Positions 8,841 to 21,320 are shown, numbered from the stretch's first letter. The stretch is 64,000 nt of DNA from Monarcha castaneiventris obscurior (GCA_026261815.1 JAMPIT010000493.1:3427501-3491500); one strand, 5' to 3'. The notes: generated by a model not told the origin, from the sequence alone. Made by a program: numbers and translations.

Positions 8841-11800
8841 CCCAGGCACTCCTGCCTTTTAGCTCTGCAGTAATTTTCCACTATTCACAAGATTGGGATA
8901 AAGGTAAAATGTCTCCAGACGGGCCTGTGTTCAGAGAGGGGATGTTAATGTACGATACCTAGAAGGTGTTAAACTCTGTGATGAGATTTTTATTCACGTT
9001 TAAAACAGCCTTAGTTTACTGTCGTTTATTGCACCATAAGTGAAGGTGTATTAACTTTATACCACTATTTGATTTATCTGAACTTTCCTGTAGAAAAGCC
9101 GTAAATGACCTTGTAGACTGGAGCCCTTTATGTCTTGATGCCACAAACAGGCAGAAACATGTTTTTTCCTGTCCTCTCAAGTGACTGGTAGGAAAATTGA
9201 ATTGTAGGCTGGGAGCTGGCCAGGGACACCAGCTGCCAGCGCTCGGAGTCCAGCAGCTGACATCAGAGCACCGGCACCATTGACAGCAAAGGTTACGCAG
9301 ACAAACATTAGCAAATAGGACTGAGTCCTGATTCATAAAACAGATGAGCCGGGATGAGCGTGTGGCACACATCCCAGCCCTCATTCCCATGCTCTCCCTG
9401 CAAAGCCCGTGGCCATCCAAGGCTCCCTGCCTCGAGTTCCGTGTCGCTGCTCAGGAGCCGTGCGATGCTAAAACAAAAGTGAGCAGGTGGTGCAGGGGGG
9501 GCTGCTCGTACAGAGATAATTAAATGTGAGGAGCTGGTGGAGTGGATATTCTGGATGAAGCATCAGATCCAACATTTATTCCAGTACCTGCGTTGGATGT
9601 CTGTAACACCTAGAAGCCTGATAGCACTGTTTTCTTGGGGGACTGTGAGGAGCAGGGGACCATCTCTGGGGCTGCCACCGGGTTATTTTATCCCTCAGAC
9701 ATCAGCAGGTGGCACAGGCTAAAGAGAACTCAGCCCCATGACCTTTCTTCCAGTAAAGGAAATAAACGTAAAGGGAATAAAGGGAAAACCACTTGGATTA
9801 TAACTGATTTGCTGAGGTGTTTTATTGTTGCTGAAGATGTCAAGCGCATAATACAGGGAGCTGGAGTTGTGAGCGAGGAAGGGTTCACTGGGCTGTTGGG
9901 AACGCCCAGCTTTTCTACTTGCCTTTGGAAACAGCCCTCGTGTCCGTGTGCCACTGCCTGGGAGCTGCCTGGTACCTGCCTCACAGGGAACAGCCTGTTT
10001 CCAGTTGTCTCTTTAAATGACTTAAAGCACTGCCAGGATCTGATCACTCAATCCTTAGAAAAACAGGAGTCCCAGCCAAAGGCTCAGCTGAAATGATGAG
10101 TAAATTTCCTATAAAAATAAAAACAAAGGCTGTTTACCATCCTTCCTTTTAATGAGTCTGACAGTACAAATACTCTCAGCTGCTTCAACAAGCACTGAAT
10201 CAAGCTGCTGGGTCACTCACCGGCTAGAGACTTTGTCCCTATTTGCCTTTAACGTGTTGATAATTATTATTTTTTTTAATACGAGAGGAGTAATAAGAAA
10301 CACTTACTAATGAAAGTATTGCACAAATCCATCTCCTTTTAAAGGACACTGACTCCACTAGAGCTGGGTCTGCACCCTTGGGCAAACACAGCACCTTTCA
10401 GTGGAGCTCTGTCAGGACAAGTTGCCTTTGTGTCTGCTGCTCCACCAGCATCACAGTGCCTGTGTCTGTACAGCTTATTCCTGTGCCTGGAGGAAAATGA
10501 GGCATTATAAGGCACTTGCACACCAAAATAACTGCCAGTATTGCTATTTCAGGGTTTATTTTTTAACTCACAGTCTGTGGATGAGGCCTGTGCTGGCAGC
10601 CTTCATCCACGCGTGTCTCAGAACTTGAGAAACGCAAGTTTCATGACGCTGTTTGCAGACCCCAGAAATGCTGCTTATCGTCTCCGATCAGCATCATTCT
10701 TTACATGAATTCCGGTCCCGTATCCAAGGCAATCTCATTATTTGCTCTACACACTCTATCTGCTGGCTAATTTCTTTCTCCTTCTCACGGGGGAGGAACC
10801 TTCCTGTGTTCCACAGGCATGCCTGTGTTTAGGAGATTAAAGAAAGCAGGCAAGGCACATGAAAAATGTCACGCCGTCGTGGCGGCAGCAGCCTGAATGG
10901 GAGCACAATTCCGAGACAGATGTTCCTTGCAATTGAATTGTCTGTGTCAGTGGTTGCAGAGTTCAGCGCTCCGGAGAGGCGAGGCGGAGGGCACGGCTGA
11001 GCAGAGGGCTGGCTGCAGCCGGGGAGCTGGCACAGTGCAGGCAGCAGCTCTGCTGATTCTGACACGGCTGCAGCATTAATCTGTCTCGGCCTCAAGCACC
11101 GCTGGCTGTCAGTCCTGGAATTAATTTGGCTAATGTAGCGCATGATGGAAAGCAACGTTTGCAATCTCTTTGCCGGGCAGGACTGGACAGATTGATAGCA
11201 TCCTCTGTCCCTGGATGAGTGAACTGGTAGCAGAGCTCCACTGAAGGGACACCCTCTGAGAGTGTGGCTCTGTCGCCCAAGGGATGAGAGAGATGTTTAA
11301 CACCTCCTGCCTCTGTGAGTTGTCAGGGGGAGCCTGAGCAGACAAGGAAGAGGTGGAATTGCCACGGGGGTGGCTCTGCAACCCCTGTGCAAGTGGGATG
11401 TGTGGAGTTTTTTCTGAGGGCAGGTTCTAATATAAGTCTCCAAATAACTTGTTTTGACAAAGGTCTCCAGCAAAGGAAGCCGATTTGCAGTCATGGTTTC
11501 AAGCTGGTGACTACAGACTAATGTGTGACCACTAAGTATTTAAATTAACTAATGAACTAATGTGACTTCTGGTCACAACCAGACTGAGTCTGAATTAAAC
11601 AAGAGCCCAGTGATGGAAAGGACTGACATGCCCAGGACAACTCCCTGGACAGAGACTGGAAACGAGCCCAGTGCTTTCTTTGTGTCCCATCCCCAACACC
11701 ACCCATGCACCTGGGCCCTTGTGGGCCTTTGCTGCACCACATCTGTTGGGAGCAAGAAAAGAGAGTGGTCTTGAGCACCTAGGAGGAGGCAAGAGGTAGG

Positions 11801-14616
11801 TGAATATGGCAGTGGTGGGAGTTGAGGCAGAACCAGCCCAGGAGAGGCTCCGGAGAAGCAGAGGGCAAATCTGCCCAGCAGTTCACCCAGAGATGACATC
11901 CAGCTTGGAAAGCAGATGAGGCTGCACGACAGACAGGATGATATGGGAGGGAGACCATCACCTATCCACCAGAGCCCCAGCTAAATTAATTTTGTATCAC
12001 AGTCAGCAGGAAAAGACTTTTAGAGGGAGGCTGAGCACCCCTTTACCACCAACCACTCTGTGTGATGCACTGGGTGAGCAGCTGTGTGCCTCCCCTCCCC
12101 ACCTCTGCACTGGCACATTCAGAACATGGAGAGAGCTGGAGCTGATTGCAATAAACCCATTAGCACATGGATGTGAGCCACAACACGGCACTGTGCAAAC
12201 TAACCCAGAAGGAGGTTTGCAATGTAGGCAGGCTAATTGCCAAAAATAACCCCCAACCCACCCTGGCTGCTGCGCTGTGCCATGGGAACAATATTATGCA
12301 TGTGATCACATTCAGCAGGACACAAGCAGCCTAAGGGTCTTTTTACATTTGGCTTGAAAAGGCTAAAAATAGACCCCAAACCACATTCCTTTTTTGCATT
12401 GCCATCTCCTCTGCCTCTTCCTATTCACTGGCACTTTTACATGCAAAGCAGGATTTGGGATCCAAGGCCCCGTAATTAGACTCCAGCCTGGCAGCTGCAA
12501 GTGGAACAGCTGGAGGTGTTATTTTTACGGGTTATTAATTGACTCCATGAAAGCCCAGCAAACAGAGAGCCAGCGAATTGCAGTCCACAGCCACATGACA
12601 AAGTCTTAGTGACAGGAAAAGATAAAATAAAAAAGAGAACGCAGAATCCTAAAGCCGATTAGTTATAGCAATTTCTCCAAAGCTAAATATAGTGAAAAAA
12701 TCCTCTCCCATCTTCAGCTCCGTTGGCGGAGATGAGAAAGCACAAGGAAGGAGATAGACAGACGTTTCATTTTTCCCTTAAGCTCCCATGGGTTGCAGAG
12801 AGAAACTGCTGCTTTTGTGACTCTCCCAACTCTTAAATCCAACTGTCCCTGGCAGCTGCACCCTGACCAGCCCTTTGCTCAGCACTCACAAGTGCAGCTC
12901 CTCTTGCTCCAGCCTCACTGCACTGGGCAGGAACCGAGGCACGGAAGTTCCCGGTGCCATCCCAGCGCCCAGTCACAGCCAGGCTGGCACAGTCCCAGTG
13001 CCTCTCTGCCAGGCACGGATGAATGAGCTTGCAGAGCCCCCCTCAAAGGGGCTGAACCGCCCACACTGCCCCAAACCAAAGCAGGACAGAGCCAGGAGAC
13101 TTCTTGCTTCCAGCTCTCCTTCCTCCCTGCCTTTCCTGCAGCTGGGGACAGATGAGGCCTGGGGACAGCTGAAGCCACCTGGGGCCACAAGAGAAACCCC
13201 TCATCAAGAGCTGGAATAAGGAAAGGCTCTGGGTGCTGACAGCAGGAGGGGATGGGACGTGGGTCATCACCTCTGCAAAACCTATTGTACATCAAAGACC
13301 TCGGGAATAAATAAACAGGCAACTCCAGCAGAGATGCTGAGAACCTGGGAAACTGGTAGAGCATTTCAGATTTATGGGAAATTAGTTTAGTCCTAGTCTG
13401 GATGCTGACAGCCAGCCAGGACAGCCCATATTGCTGGCCTGAGCTGTGGGGTCTTTGTCAGACCTCAGGTTTAACTTCCAAAAATAAACCATGGTTGTAC
13501 AGTGGAGGTGAAGCAGCTCTCTCCCAGAGCAGAGGACAGCCAGGATCCCGGAACTCAGCATCCCCTGTGCTGGCAGCCAAAGGGGAAGGGCTGCTGCTGT
13601 TTGGATGCCACAGCTCAGCCCAAGAAAGCCCTCTCCTCATCAGGAGGCAGGACAGCCCCGTGTTCCACAGCTCCAAGACAGGGATTTCTTCCCACTTTCA
13701 TCACCCACACTGCAAGAGGAGCACCAAACCCCTCCTCCAGATGTCTCTTCACAATGTTCAGTCATAGATAGTGGTTAGAAGAGGAGGATATTTCTCTCCA
13801 ACCTCCATACTTGACACTAGACACCTCTCTGGGTGGGTTTGGGGTATTTCCAGTCTCTCCCATATTCCCAGCTACGCAGGCTCTGTGTCTAGAGACAGCT
13901 GAGGGAAGCCCATGTTTTGTAATCTCCCCCTTTGGAGACCATTTCTGTGATAACCAATCCTCTTAGACATCCCTTCAACATGAGCATGCCCTCCTGGCCC
14001 AAACCCACCCCTGGGCTTGCTGCCAGGGCTGTTTTCCATGCCAGCCTGGCAGTGCTGGGACTGTCCTCGGGCAGGAAAGCTCCTCTTCAAAAGCCAGCTC
14101 TGCCTGGTGCTGTGAACTGGGAAGAGCTGTCAGAACTCCTGCCAGGTGCCAGCACTTCATTCCTGAAGGGTGGGGTTGTGGGTTAGGCCTTTATTTCCAG
14201 CACAGTCTGCCTGCTCCACACACAGTGCCCAGGGTGTCCAATCCCCCCGAACCACAGCAAGGCCATGGGGCTTCCCACACTTGGGTTTCATGCTCTTCAT
14301 GTAGCCTTTCCCCAGGTTGGGGGTCCCCACAGGAGCAGCAGTGCCAGGGGCACAGGGGCAGCCCTAGAATAGGGCTCCCATGGGGCAGGCAGGGCTGGGT
14401 ATCCAACCTCAGGGCTACAGGGACACACCACCTTCCCCTCACCCAGTAATTCAGCCCAACCAGGAAATGCTCGAGTCTGACAACACAGGAGGTGAACCCC
14501 CCACTGGAGGAGAGAAACTGAACAGAGACAGCTCTGGTGCTGCACAGAGCCCCTCTCCACTCCCTTTAACCCCGGCAGGTGGGCTGCAAACACACTGCCA
14601 CAGGAAGGGAGCTCGC
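8841..14616. other. No gene recognised; unique sequence with AT-rich blocks
   Basis: No CR1, LTR or coding exon is recognised. AT-rich, non-repetitive blocks at about 9000-9130, 10090-10340, 12130-12400 and 12480-12760 look unlike the GC-rich filler and could be regulatory. The 12130-12400 block contains a perfect MEF2-type site. From about 12800 the sequence is GC-rich with many meaningless open frames. Confidence 0.55.
12363..12372. promoter_or_regulatory. MEF2-type motif CTAAAAATAG
   Basis: A perfect match to the MEF2 consensus (YTAWWWWTAR) inside an AT-rich unique block. Function is inferred from motif alone; single short motifs occur by chance. Confidence 0.4.
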
Positions 14617-14811
14617 ATCGCCTGTGGGACCCTGCTGAGGCCTGGGGAGGGGCAGGCTGCTCCTGCATCCACAGGAGTGGTATCACCTGTGGGACCCTGC
14701 TCAGGCCTGGGGAGGGGCAGGCTGCTCCTGCATCCACAGGAGTGGTATCACCTGTGGGACCCTGCTCAGGCCTGGGGAGGGGCAGGCTGCTCCCGCATCC
14801 ACAGGAGTGGC
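14617..14811. repeat. Minisatellite, 65-bp unit, 3 copies
   Basis: Three near-identical units at 14617-14681, 14682-14746 and 14747-14811. Each holds CCTGTGGGACCCTGCTSAGG, then CCTGGGGAGGGGCAGG, then GCATCCACAGGAGTGG. Only a few substitutions separate the copies, so the expansion is recent. Confidence 0.95.
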
Positions 14812-17800
14812 AGTCCCACATCTCCTCGGGCTACTTTCCCTGGTAAGGCTCAGTCTGTGCCATCTGTGCTACCACCACACCTCTCCACAAGATCCAAAGC
14901 CGTGGTTGCACAGGGACAGACAGCACTTTGGGGACAGCAGGAGGGGAGGAGGCTTTTTCTGGGGGGTGTCAGAACCACAGGTGACAGTGCTGGAGAGCTG
15001 CTGGCAGCTCCCAGGGTTGCAAAATCTCTGGCCTTCATGGCGTGGGATGGGGATTTGGGAGCAAAGCACATCAAGCGAGTTGAAGAGAGTGACATTTTCC
15101 TTCCCAGCTGCTCCCTCCGTGCCCACGCAGCCGGTGGGATGACTCCGTGCAGCTAATGATGCAACGTGATTAGTAAACAAATGATGCATTCGCAACAGGA
15201 AACAAAAAAAAAGAGGAAGAGGAGAGAAAAGGAAGAAAACAAGTCACATTCTGGGCTGGCAGCACGCAGCAGTGAGCTCTTTAAAAATCTGCTGAGGAAG
15301 GCGCTTGCACAGCACATGGTTTGGGCAGATCAATGAAGCTGCAAAGCAGCCTGGCAGGCACACAAATCCACTTTCTAATGAAATTTACAGCAAGTGGAAT
15401 TTAGGTCACTACTCGGAAGCATTCAGTTTATTCCAGGCAGCTTTTAAAATATTTAAGAAATAGCTGTCAAACTAAGCCTGCTCACCTCTGGCTGCAAGGT
15501 CCAACTTGGAGCCATGGCAGATTTCTTAGCTGTGGCTTAAAAATAAATATTTTTTTTAAGCTTTCTTTGATTGCCCCCTCCCTTCATCATCACAGCAGAA
15601 TGATTGGCATCAACTCCTGCCATGCAATGCTGACTCTGGTGGGAGCTGTGAGCTCCAAGGATGCTCAGCTGTGCCCAGCCCAGCCTCGTCCTTCCCCAGG
15701 GTCAGGGCAGTGAGACACCAGACATGTCCTTCCTGCAGCCTGTGCCCAAAGGACTTCAGCTGCTGCTGAAGGAAGAGCAGTGCTACAGCCAGACCTAAAA
15801 ACAGCTCTTGAGGGAACAGCTAAAAGCAGCCTCTCAGCAGAGGTGAGCCTTCACCAAGGCTCAGTGATGCCGAGTGGAAGGGTCTGGGCTGCACTGCTGG
15901 TTGCCAGCGCTATTCCCAGGAGTCACACTCCAAGACAGCTGCCAGAGCAGTTCCAGTGGGTGGTGGAGGGAAAGGTGGAAAACAGGCAGTTCTCTGGCTG
16001 TTTGCCCAGCAGAAGTGGCCACAGCCCCAAATCTCCACACTCGCAATTCCTGCAGAGATCAGAGCAGTCCAGACATTTCCGCTTCCAACAAGGCAAAGGT
16101 CAAACCCTTACATAACACAGACAGGGTGAGCTCATTGCTGCCCCAGCTCAAGGTCCAGCCAGGCACAGAGCTCAGAGCTCTTCCAGCCTCAGCACCAACC
16201 AGGAGCAGAGCAGGGGAGAGCAGAAGGCAGTCTTGGAGCAGGGCTGGGCTTAGTGTGAGGGGAGACACCAGAGGCACAGCCAGCCCCTCTCTGGGCTGTG
16301 CTTTGGAGGACAAAGAGGTTTCTCCATTGCTCACCAACCTGCCCCACCTTGGCAGCTACCCCCAGCTTCTGTTCCCCACAGCCTGGGCATCTCCCCACAC
16401 AGGACCTGACCAGATCCCAGCCCAGCCCCAGAGCTCAGGATTTGGCCTGGTTGCAACTGAGGTAAAACATGGGTGCCTGTGCAAACACCTCTGCCTCCTG
16501 CCTCATTATACACATAAATATCCATTTCATGCTCAGCTGATGGAGGATTTGTTTGGCTGGGTTATGATCCTGGCTGCTGCTCCACAGCTGGCTCTGGACC
16601 AGGATCTGGCACTGGGGGGACACAGTCTCTGATCTCCCTCCCATCAGCACTCCTGGCTGTGGATGAGCACAGCACACTCTGACACCATCCCTATGTTCAT
16701 CCTGGGTGGCCTGTCCCTTCTTCCACCTCATTGTCTCTGCTGACAGAGCTCCATGTCCATTCCTGCAGCTCTCCTGCCTCTTTTGCTCCATTCCTTGCCC
16801 ATAGGGATGTTATGGAGTCTGGAAGAAGTGGTCCTTGGATATTACCCAGCTCTCTGGGATCCCTCTTCTCTCTAGGGCGCATTCCCATGGGATTCTTTCA
16901 AGAAGGCCAGTTAGCTCTCCCCATGCCCAGGGCTCTGTCTGGACATCCCTGGCAGGACATGGAGCCCTCAGGCCCTCCTGACCCCACAGAGCTGCACATC
17001 CCACGTGCCTGTGGAGCTGCTCCCCCCCCCAGACAGATCCAACTCCAAAATGTCTGCAGACCCACACGGTAGCAGCAGCTGGAGAGGAGTCTGTGCTCCT
17101 GCACATCCCCAGCCACAGCATCAGCTCCTCACCCAGACACCCAGCTCTGCTCTGGGTGCTCCCCGGGCACTGAGTGCTGCAGCAAAGGCAGCACTGCTGG
17201 CTCCAGTTCTGCTCAGGAATTCATTCTTAACGAGACAGTTGGAGGCAGAATTCAGCAAGGAAGAAATCCTATACCTGGCCAAGGAGCCAAGGTGGCCACC
17301 AGGAGCTGAGCAGCCTCTGCAGCACATCCCACAAGTACAGGGAGAACACACAGCCCAGCAAGCAGCACGGGTTTATGGAATTTCACAGCACACCGGTGTG
17401 GTCTTGGGCTTGGCTGGAGAATGTTGCAGAGTGGAAATTGCCTCCAGGAAGGGAAATCTAGGAGCCAGGTTCTTGTGCAAGTGAAACATTTGTCCCTGCT
17501 GTTTAGTTACATTTTGCTCCCCAAGCAGAAGGAGAGGAAAATTTGGCATGTGCAAGTTATCCCTCCAAGCAACCTCATCCAGGAGGTGGGCACAACCTGA
17601 CCAAGCCCACAGCAGAGCTGCCTCCCCTGCACACTCCAGCTGCTCCTCCTGGCTGCAGGCTGGCCAGGGACATCCCATGGAATGCTCCGAGCCCGGCTGG
17701 CAGTTGTGTAATGCACGAGCAGCCTGGGCTGCTGCCAGGGCACAGAGCAGGCATCTCCCGAGGATATAATCCCGCCGTGGCCTGGCTGCCTGTGCAGCCG

Positions 17801-18151
17801 GTTACAGAAAGGCTCCCAGTTTTCCCACTTCCGTGAAAACAAAAGGATTCTGTGGAGCTCCACACCCTCTAGTGGAGGTGGCAGCTTGGCACACGGAGAT
17901 GCTCCCAAATCCCACAGCACTGCTGAGTTCAGTGCAGCATCTGATTGCCCCAGAGCTCCCCAGGCAGGGCCGGGTGGGACAGCCCTGGTGTCAGCTCTCT
18001 GCCTGCCTGCACAGCCCCCTGCAGCACTTAAACACCTCCCCACTTCGTTCAGGCACTAAAGTATTGAATACGAAGAAAGAAAGAAAGTCAACTTTGAAAA
18101 ATGGATTTTATTCATGTTCACCATCCAATTAGGCAAAACTGCCTTCTATAA
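14812..18151. other. No gene recognised; GC-rich unique sequence
   Basis: Mostly GC-rich with an AT-rich pocket at 15160-15600. No repeat family or splice-supported exon is seen. A CTCF-like motif occurs at 17864-17876. The many open frames overlap on both strands and show no recognisable protein. Confidence 0.5.
17864..17876 (-). promoter_or_regulatory. CTCF-like motif (minus strand CCACTAGAGGGTG)
   Basis: The minus strand matches the first 11 bases of the CTCF core (CCASYAGRKGG) exactly; the next base is T instead of C. Occupancy is unknown. Confidence 0.4.
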
Positions 18152-18450
18152 CCTACAGGAGAGCTGGAGGGGGGCTTTTCACAGGAGCAGTGCCAGGACA
18201 AGAGGGAAGGGTTTCAACAGGCAGAGGGAAGGGTTAGGTGGGGTATTAGGGAATTGGGTTGGTGAGGCCCTGGCACAGGGTGCCCAGAGCAGCTGTGGCT
18301 GCCCCTGGATCCCTGGAAGTGTTTGAGGCCAGGCTGGACGGGGCTTGGAGCAACCTGGGACAGTGGGAGGTGTCCCTGCCATGGCAGGGGGTGGAAGGAG
18401 ACGTTCTTTATGGTCCCTTCCAGCCCAAACCCTTCTGTGATTCTGTGATA
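18152..18450 (+). mobile_element. CR1 LINE 3' fragment
   Basis: Reads CCTACAGGAGAGCTGGAGG, then GTGCCCAGAGCAGCTGTGGC, TGGATCCCTGGAAGTGTTTG, CTGCCATGGCAGGGGGTGG and ends TTCTGTGATTCTGTGAT. About 300 bp, 5'-truncated, plus orientation. Confidence 0.95.
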
Positions 18451-19529
18451 ACCCAAAAACCCACACAGGTACAACCAAACAGCAAGAGCAGCTCTCACCA
18501 TCCTGCACAGCCACCTCTTGGTCCGGCCACCTGAAAAGAAATAGCCAAGATGTCCACCCAGGAATGCAGCCAAAACCAGAGCCCCCTGTCCTACACAGAC
18601 CCATCTCCTCTGCATCAGTGTTAACTGAAGCATCATCCCACCCCCAGCTCTCCCTAAAACCCTTCCCAAAAGCATCTCTACCACGAGCCCTTCCAAAAGC
18701 ACACCAGAGCCAGATCACCCATCCCACAGCAGCAACAAACAAGAAAAGGACTTCTTCTTTTGGCAAGGCATTTTTGCCAGAAGCTGGGATCACTGTGGTG
18801 CCTGGTTCCCACCTGGCCTTCCCCTGTCCCTCCCCCTCTCCCTTCCCAGGGCACACAGTCCCCTGAGCTGTCCCCGGGTGAACCCCCCGCTGCAGGAGAG
18901 AAACCAAACATGGAAGAGAGCAAAGTACACAACTTCCAGCAAAGCTTTCCATTTGCTCAAGTGCAGAAACCACCTTATCACTACTCCCTACTACACGGGG
19001 AACAAAGCTGCAACTCAAACAGTGTCTAGTGATAAATCAAGCACCCACGTTCTGATTTCCATACCTGAGAGAGTCTGATTTTGCAAAACATTTTCAAAAG
19101 GGCACTCAGTATACATTAAAAACCCCAATCTAACCCCTCTCTTTCGGTGGGTTAGGGGTGCAGCTGTTGTTTGCAGTATCATACATGACCATCAAAATGC
19201 TTCATGGATGTTCACACCTGTTACTGCACAGGTGAGGCCCAGCACGGAGCCCCCCTGGGAGCTGCTCTCGGGCACGGGTGAGGCTGGCTGGTACCACCCA
19301 GCAGCCCTTCCCCAGCCCCCGGACCCCACAGACCCCGAACCCCTGCCCAGGAGGGACACACAGGGCTCCCACAACTCACCTGGTGCTCCCTCACTTCACA
19401 AATGGAAGCACTGACTCCCACCCCTGCCACCATCCAGGGCTGTGGCTCCTCTGGGGCTGAGCCCCGGCAGGAAATCCTGTGACATAAAACTTCTGGGACA
19501 GTCACAGCAAGAACAAGGTCCTGGTCTGG
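18451..19529. other. No gene or repeat recognised
   Basis: Mixed-composition sequence between a CR1 and the C-rich tract. Nothing identifiable. Confidence 0.5.
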
Positions 19530-20455
19530 CTGTTGGCCCTGGGGCTGGCCCTGCAGCCCCCTCCCCAGCACACGGCTCACTCCTTACACCCCACGGGCCC
19601 CACTCTGCTCTCCCCCTGTTCCCCAAGCCTGCTGTGGGCCCAACACCTCCCCCAGGGAGCAGCCACAGCCCGGGCTGTCTTTGCACAGCACCCCGGTCCT
19701 CCTGCCGACCCCCTCCACTGCCCCAAAGCCCCCACACAGACCCCAAACCCTGTGCCCCCACAGCGCTCCAGCCCCCCAAACCCTGCCTCCCCCAGCCCCC
19801 AGTGCAGCCCCCCACGCAACTCTGACCCCCAAACCCTGCCTCCCCCAGCCCCCAGTGCAGCCCCCCACGCAACTCTGACCCCCAGGCCCTCACCACCCCC
19901 TGTACACCCCAACATCCCCCCTGCAGCCCCACAAAGCTCCAGCCCCCACAGCTGCCTCCCCCAGCCCCGCACAGGACCCCACACGCTGCTCCCCAGACCC
20001 TCAGTACCCACCCCACTGCACCTCCCCACATCCCCCAGCCCCCAAACCCCGTCTCCCCCGGCCTCCCCACGCCGACCTGCACCTCCCACACCCTCCCCCG
20101 GAGCCCCCAGTGCAGCCCCTCCCGTACCCCACGCTCTGCCCCCCCAGGCCTTCACAACGCCAGCGCTCCCGGCTGCCCCAGCCCCCAAACCCCGCACCCA
20201 ACACCCCACTGACCCCCACCCTGTATCCCCCAGCCTCCATCGCGCCCCCCGACCCTCCCTCAGCGCCCCCCGTGCCCCCCATGTCCCCGACCCTCCCTCA
20301 TCACCCCCCGTGTCCCCCGTGTCCCCAGCCCTCCCTCATCACCCCCCGTGTCCCCCGTGTCCCCAGCCCTCCCTCATCACCCCCCGTGCCCCCCATGTCC
20401 CCAACCCTCCCTCATCACCCCCCGTGCCCCCCGTGTCCCCAGCCCTCCCTCAGCG
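19530..20455. repeat. C-rich low-complexity tract with nested tandem repeats
   Basis: The plus strand is extremely C-rich and G-poor for about 900 bp. Within it, a 53-bp unit (CCCCCAAACCCTGCCTCCCC start) is repeated twice almost perfectly at about 19775-19880, and a 38-39 bp unit (CCCTCCCTCATCACCCCCC, then GTGTCCCC repeats) is present about five times at 20272-20455. The complementary strand has closely spaced G-runs suited to G-quadruplexes. The tract produces a 521-codon Pro-rich plus-strand frame that is a composition artefact. Confidence 0.9.
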
Positions 20456-20639
20456 CCCCTCGCCACGCGGCCGGAAGCGCGGCCCGGCAGCGGAGCCCGG
20501 AAGTGGAGGCCGGAAGCGCGGCCGGAAGGGCACCGAGAGCAGCCAGCGGCCAGAGCGCCGCGCGGGGCAGGGCCCGCCGGGGACAGCGCCCTCGTGCGGC
20601 CGGAGCTGGGCACCCGGGATTCTCCGGGAACCGCCGGGA

Positions 20640-20750
20640 GCGGAGTCCGAGAACGGGACGGGAACCGCCGGGAACGGGACGGGAACTGCCGGGAACGGGA
20701 CGGGAACCGCCGGGAGCGGAGCCGGAGAACGGGACGGGAACCGCCGGGGG
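20640..20750. repeat. Short tandem repeat CGGGAACCGCCGGGAACGGGA (21-bp type)
   Basis: Four to five imperfect copies of an approximately 20-bp GGGAACSG-rich unit lie within the CpG island just downstream of the ETS cluster. Confidence 0.85.
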
Positions 20751-20767
20751 CACAGCCCAGAGCTGGG

Positions 20768-20880
20768 GGCTCGGGAACAGCAGGGAACAGGCCCCGTGCA
20801 GCTCGGGAACAGCAGGGAACACGGCCCCGTGCAGCTCGGGAGCAGCAGGGAACAGGCCCCGTGCAGCTCGGGAAGGGCCC
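20768..20880. repeat. Tandem repeat, 32-33 bp unit, 3.5 copies
   Basis: Units AGCTCGGGAACAGCAGGGAA followed by CAGGCCCCGTGC at about 20768-20799, 20800-20832, 20833-20864, plus a partial copy. One unit has a single-base insertion. Confidence 0.9.
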
Positions 20881-20928
20881 GACCGGGCAGGGTTTGGTTT
20901 TGGAGCTGCTGGTCCCGAGGGAACCACG

Positions 20929-21320
20929 GAGATGCTCCAAGGGCTGGAGCCCCTCTGCTCTGGAGCCAGGCTGGGAGAGCTGCGGGTGCTCACCTGGAGA
21001 GGAGAAGGCTCCAGAAAGACTTTAGAGCCCCTTCCAGGGCCTCAAGGCAGCTTATAAAAAGATGGAGAGTGACTTTTTACACAGGTACATTGCAATAGGA
21101 CGAGAATTGTTTTATACTAAAAGACGTGAGGAAGAAATTCCTGCCTGCGAGAGTGCTGACACGCTGGCACAGGCTGCCCAGAGGAGCTGTGGCTGCCCCT
21201 GGATCCCTGGAAGTGCCCAAGGCCAGGTTGTCCCACCTGGGACAGGTGCCCTGCCCATGGCAGGGGTGGTATGAGATCCTTTAGATCCTTTTCAGCCCAA
21301 ATTGTTCCATGATTTCATTA
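20929..21320 (+). mobile_element. CR1 LINE 3' fragment (about 390 bp)
   Basis: Reads GATGCTCCAAGGGCTGGAGC, GAGAGGAGAAGGCTCCAGAA, CTGGCACAGGCTGCCCAGAG, then CTGCCCATGGCAGGGGTGG and ends ATTGTTCCATGATTTCATT. It starts immediately after the orphan CpG island, on the same strand as the 18.2-kb copy. Confidence 0.95.

Larger units (their letters stand above)
20455..20930. promoter_or_regulatory. Orphan CpG island with four ETS (CCGGAAG) sites
   Basis: A compact CpG-dense block begins abruptly after the C-rich tract. CCGGAAG occurs at 20471, 20497 (as CCGGAAGTG, a full GABPA-type site), 20510 and 20522. Clustered ETS sites in a CpG island are the signature of a broad, TATA-less promoter, often bidirectional. 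No coding exon is recognised on either side, so the transcript is unknown. In human the interval 5' of SEC14L1 contains the lncRNA host gene SNHG20; a counterpart is possible but I see no sequence proof. Confidence 0.7.

Noticed and set aside
14487..18910. Similar strings GGTGAACCCCCC...GGAGAGAAAC at 14490 and 18875
   Set aside because: Only about 35 bp match with no extension on either side; too short to call a shared repeat.
19533..21098. 521-codon plus-strand Pro-rich ORF
   Set aside because: It is produced by the C-rich tandem tract and CpG island and runs into a CR1 copy; codon content is dictated by base composition.
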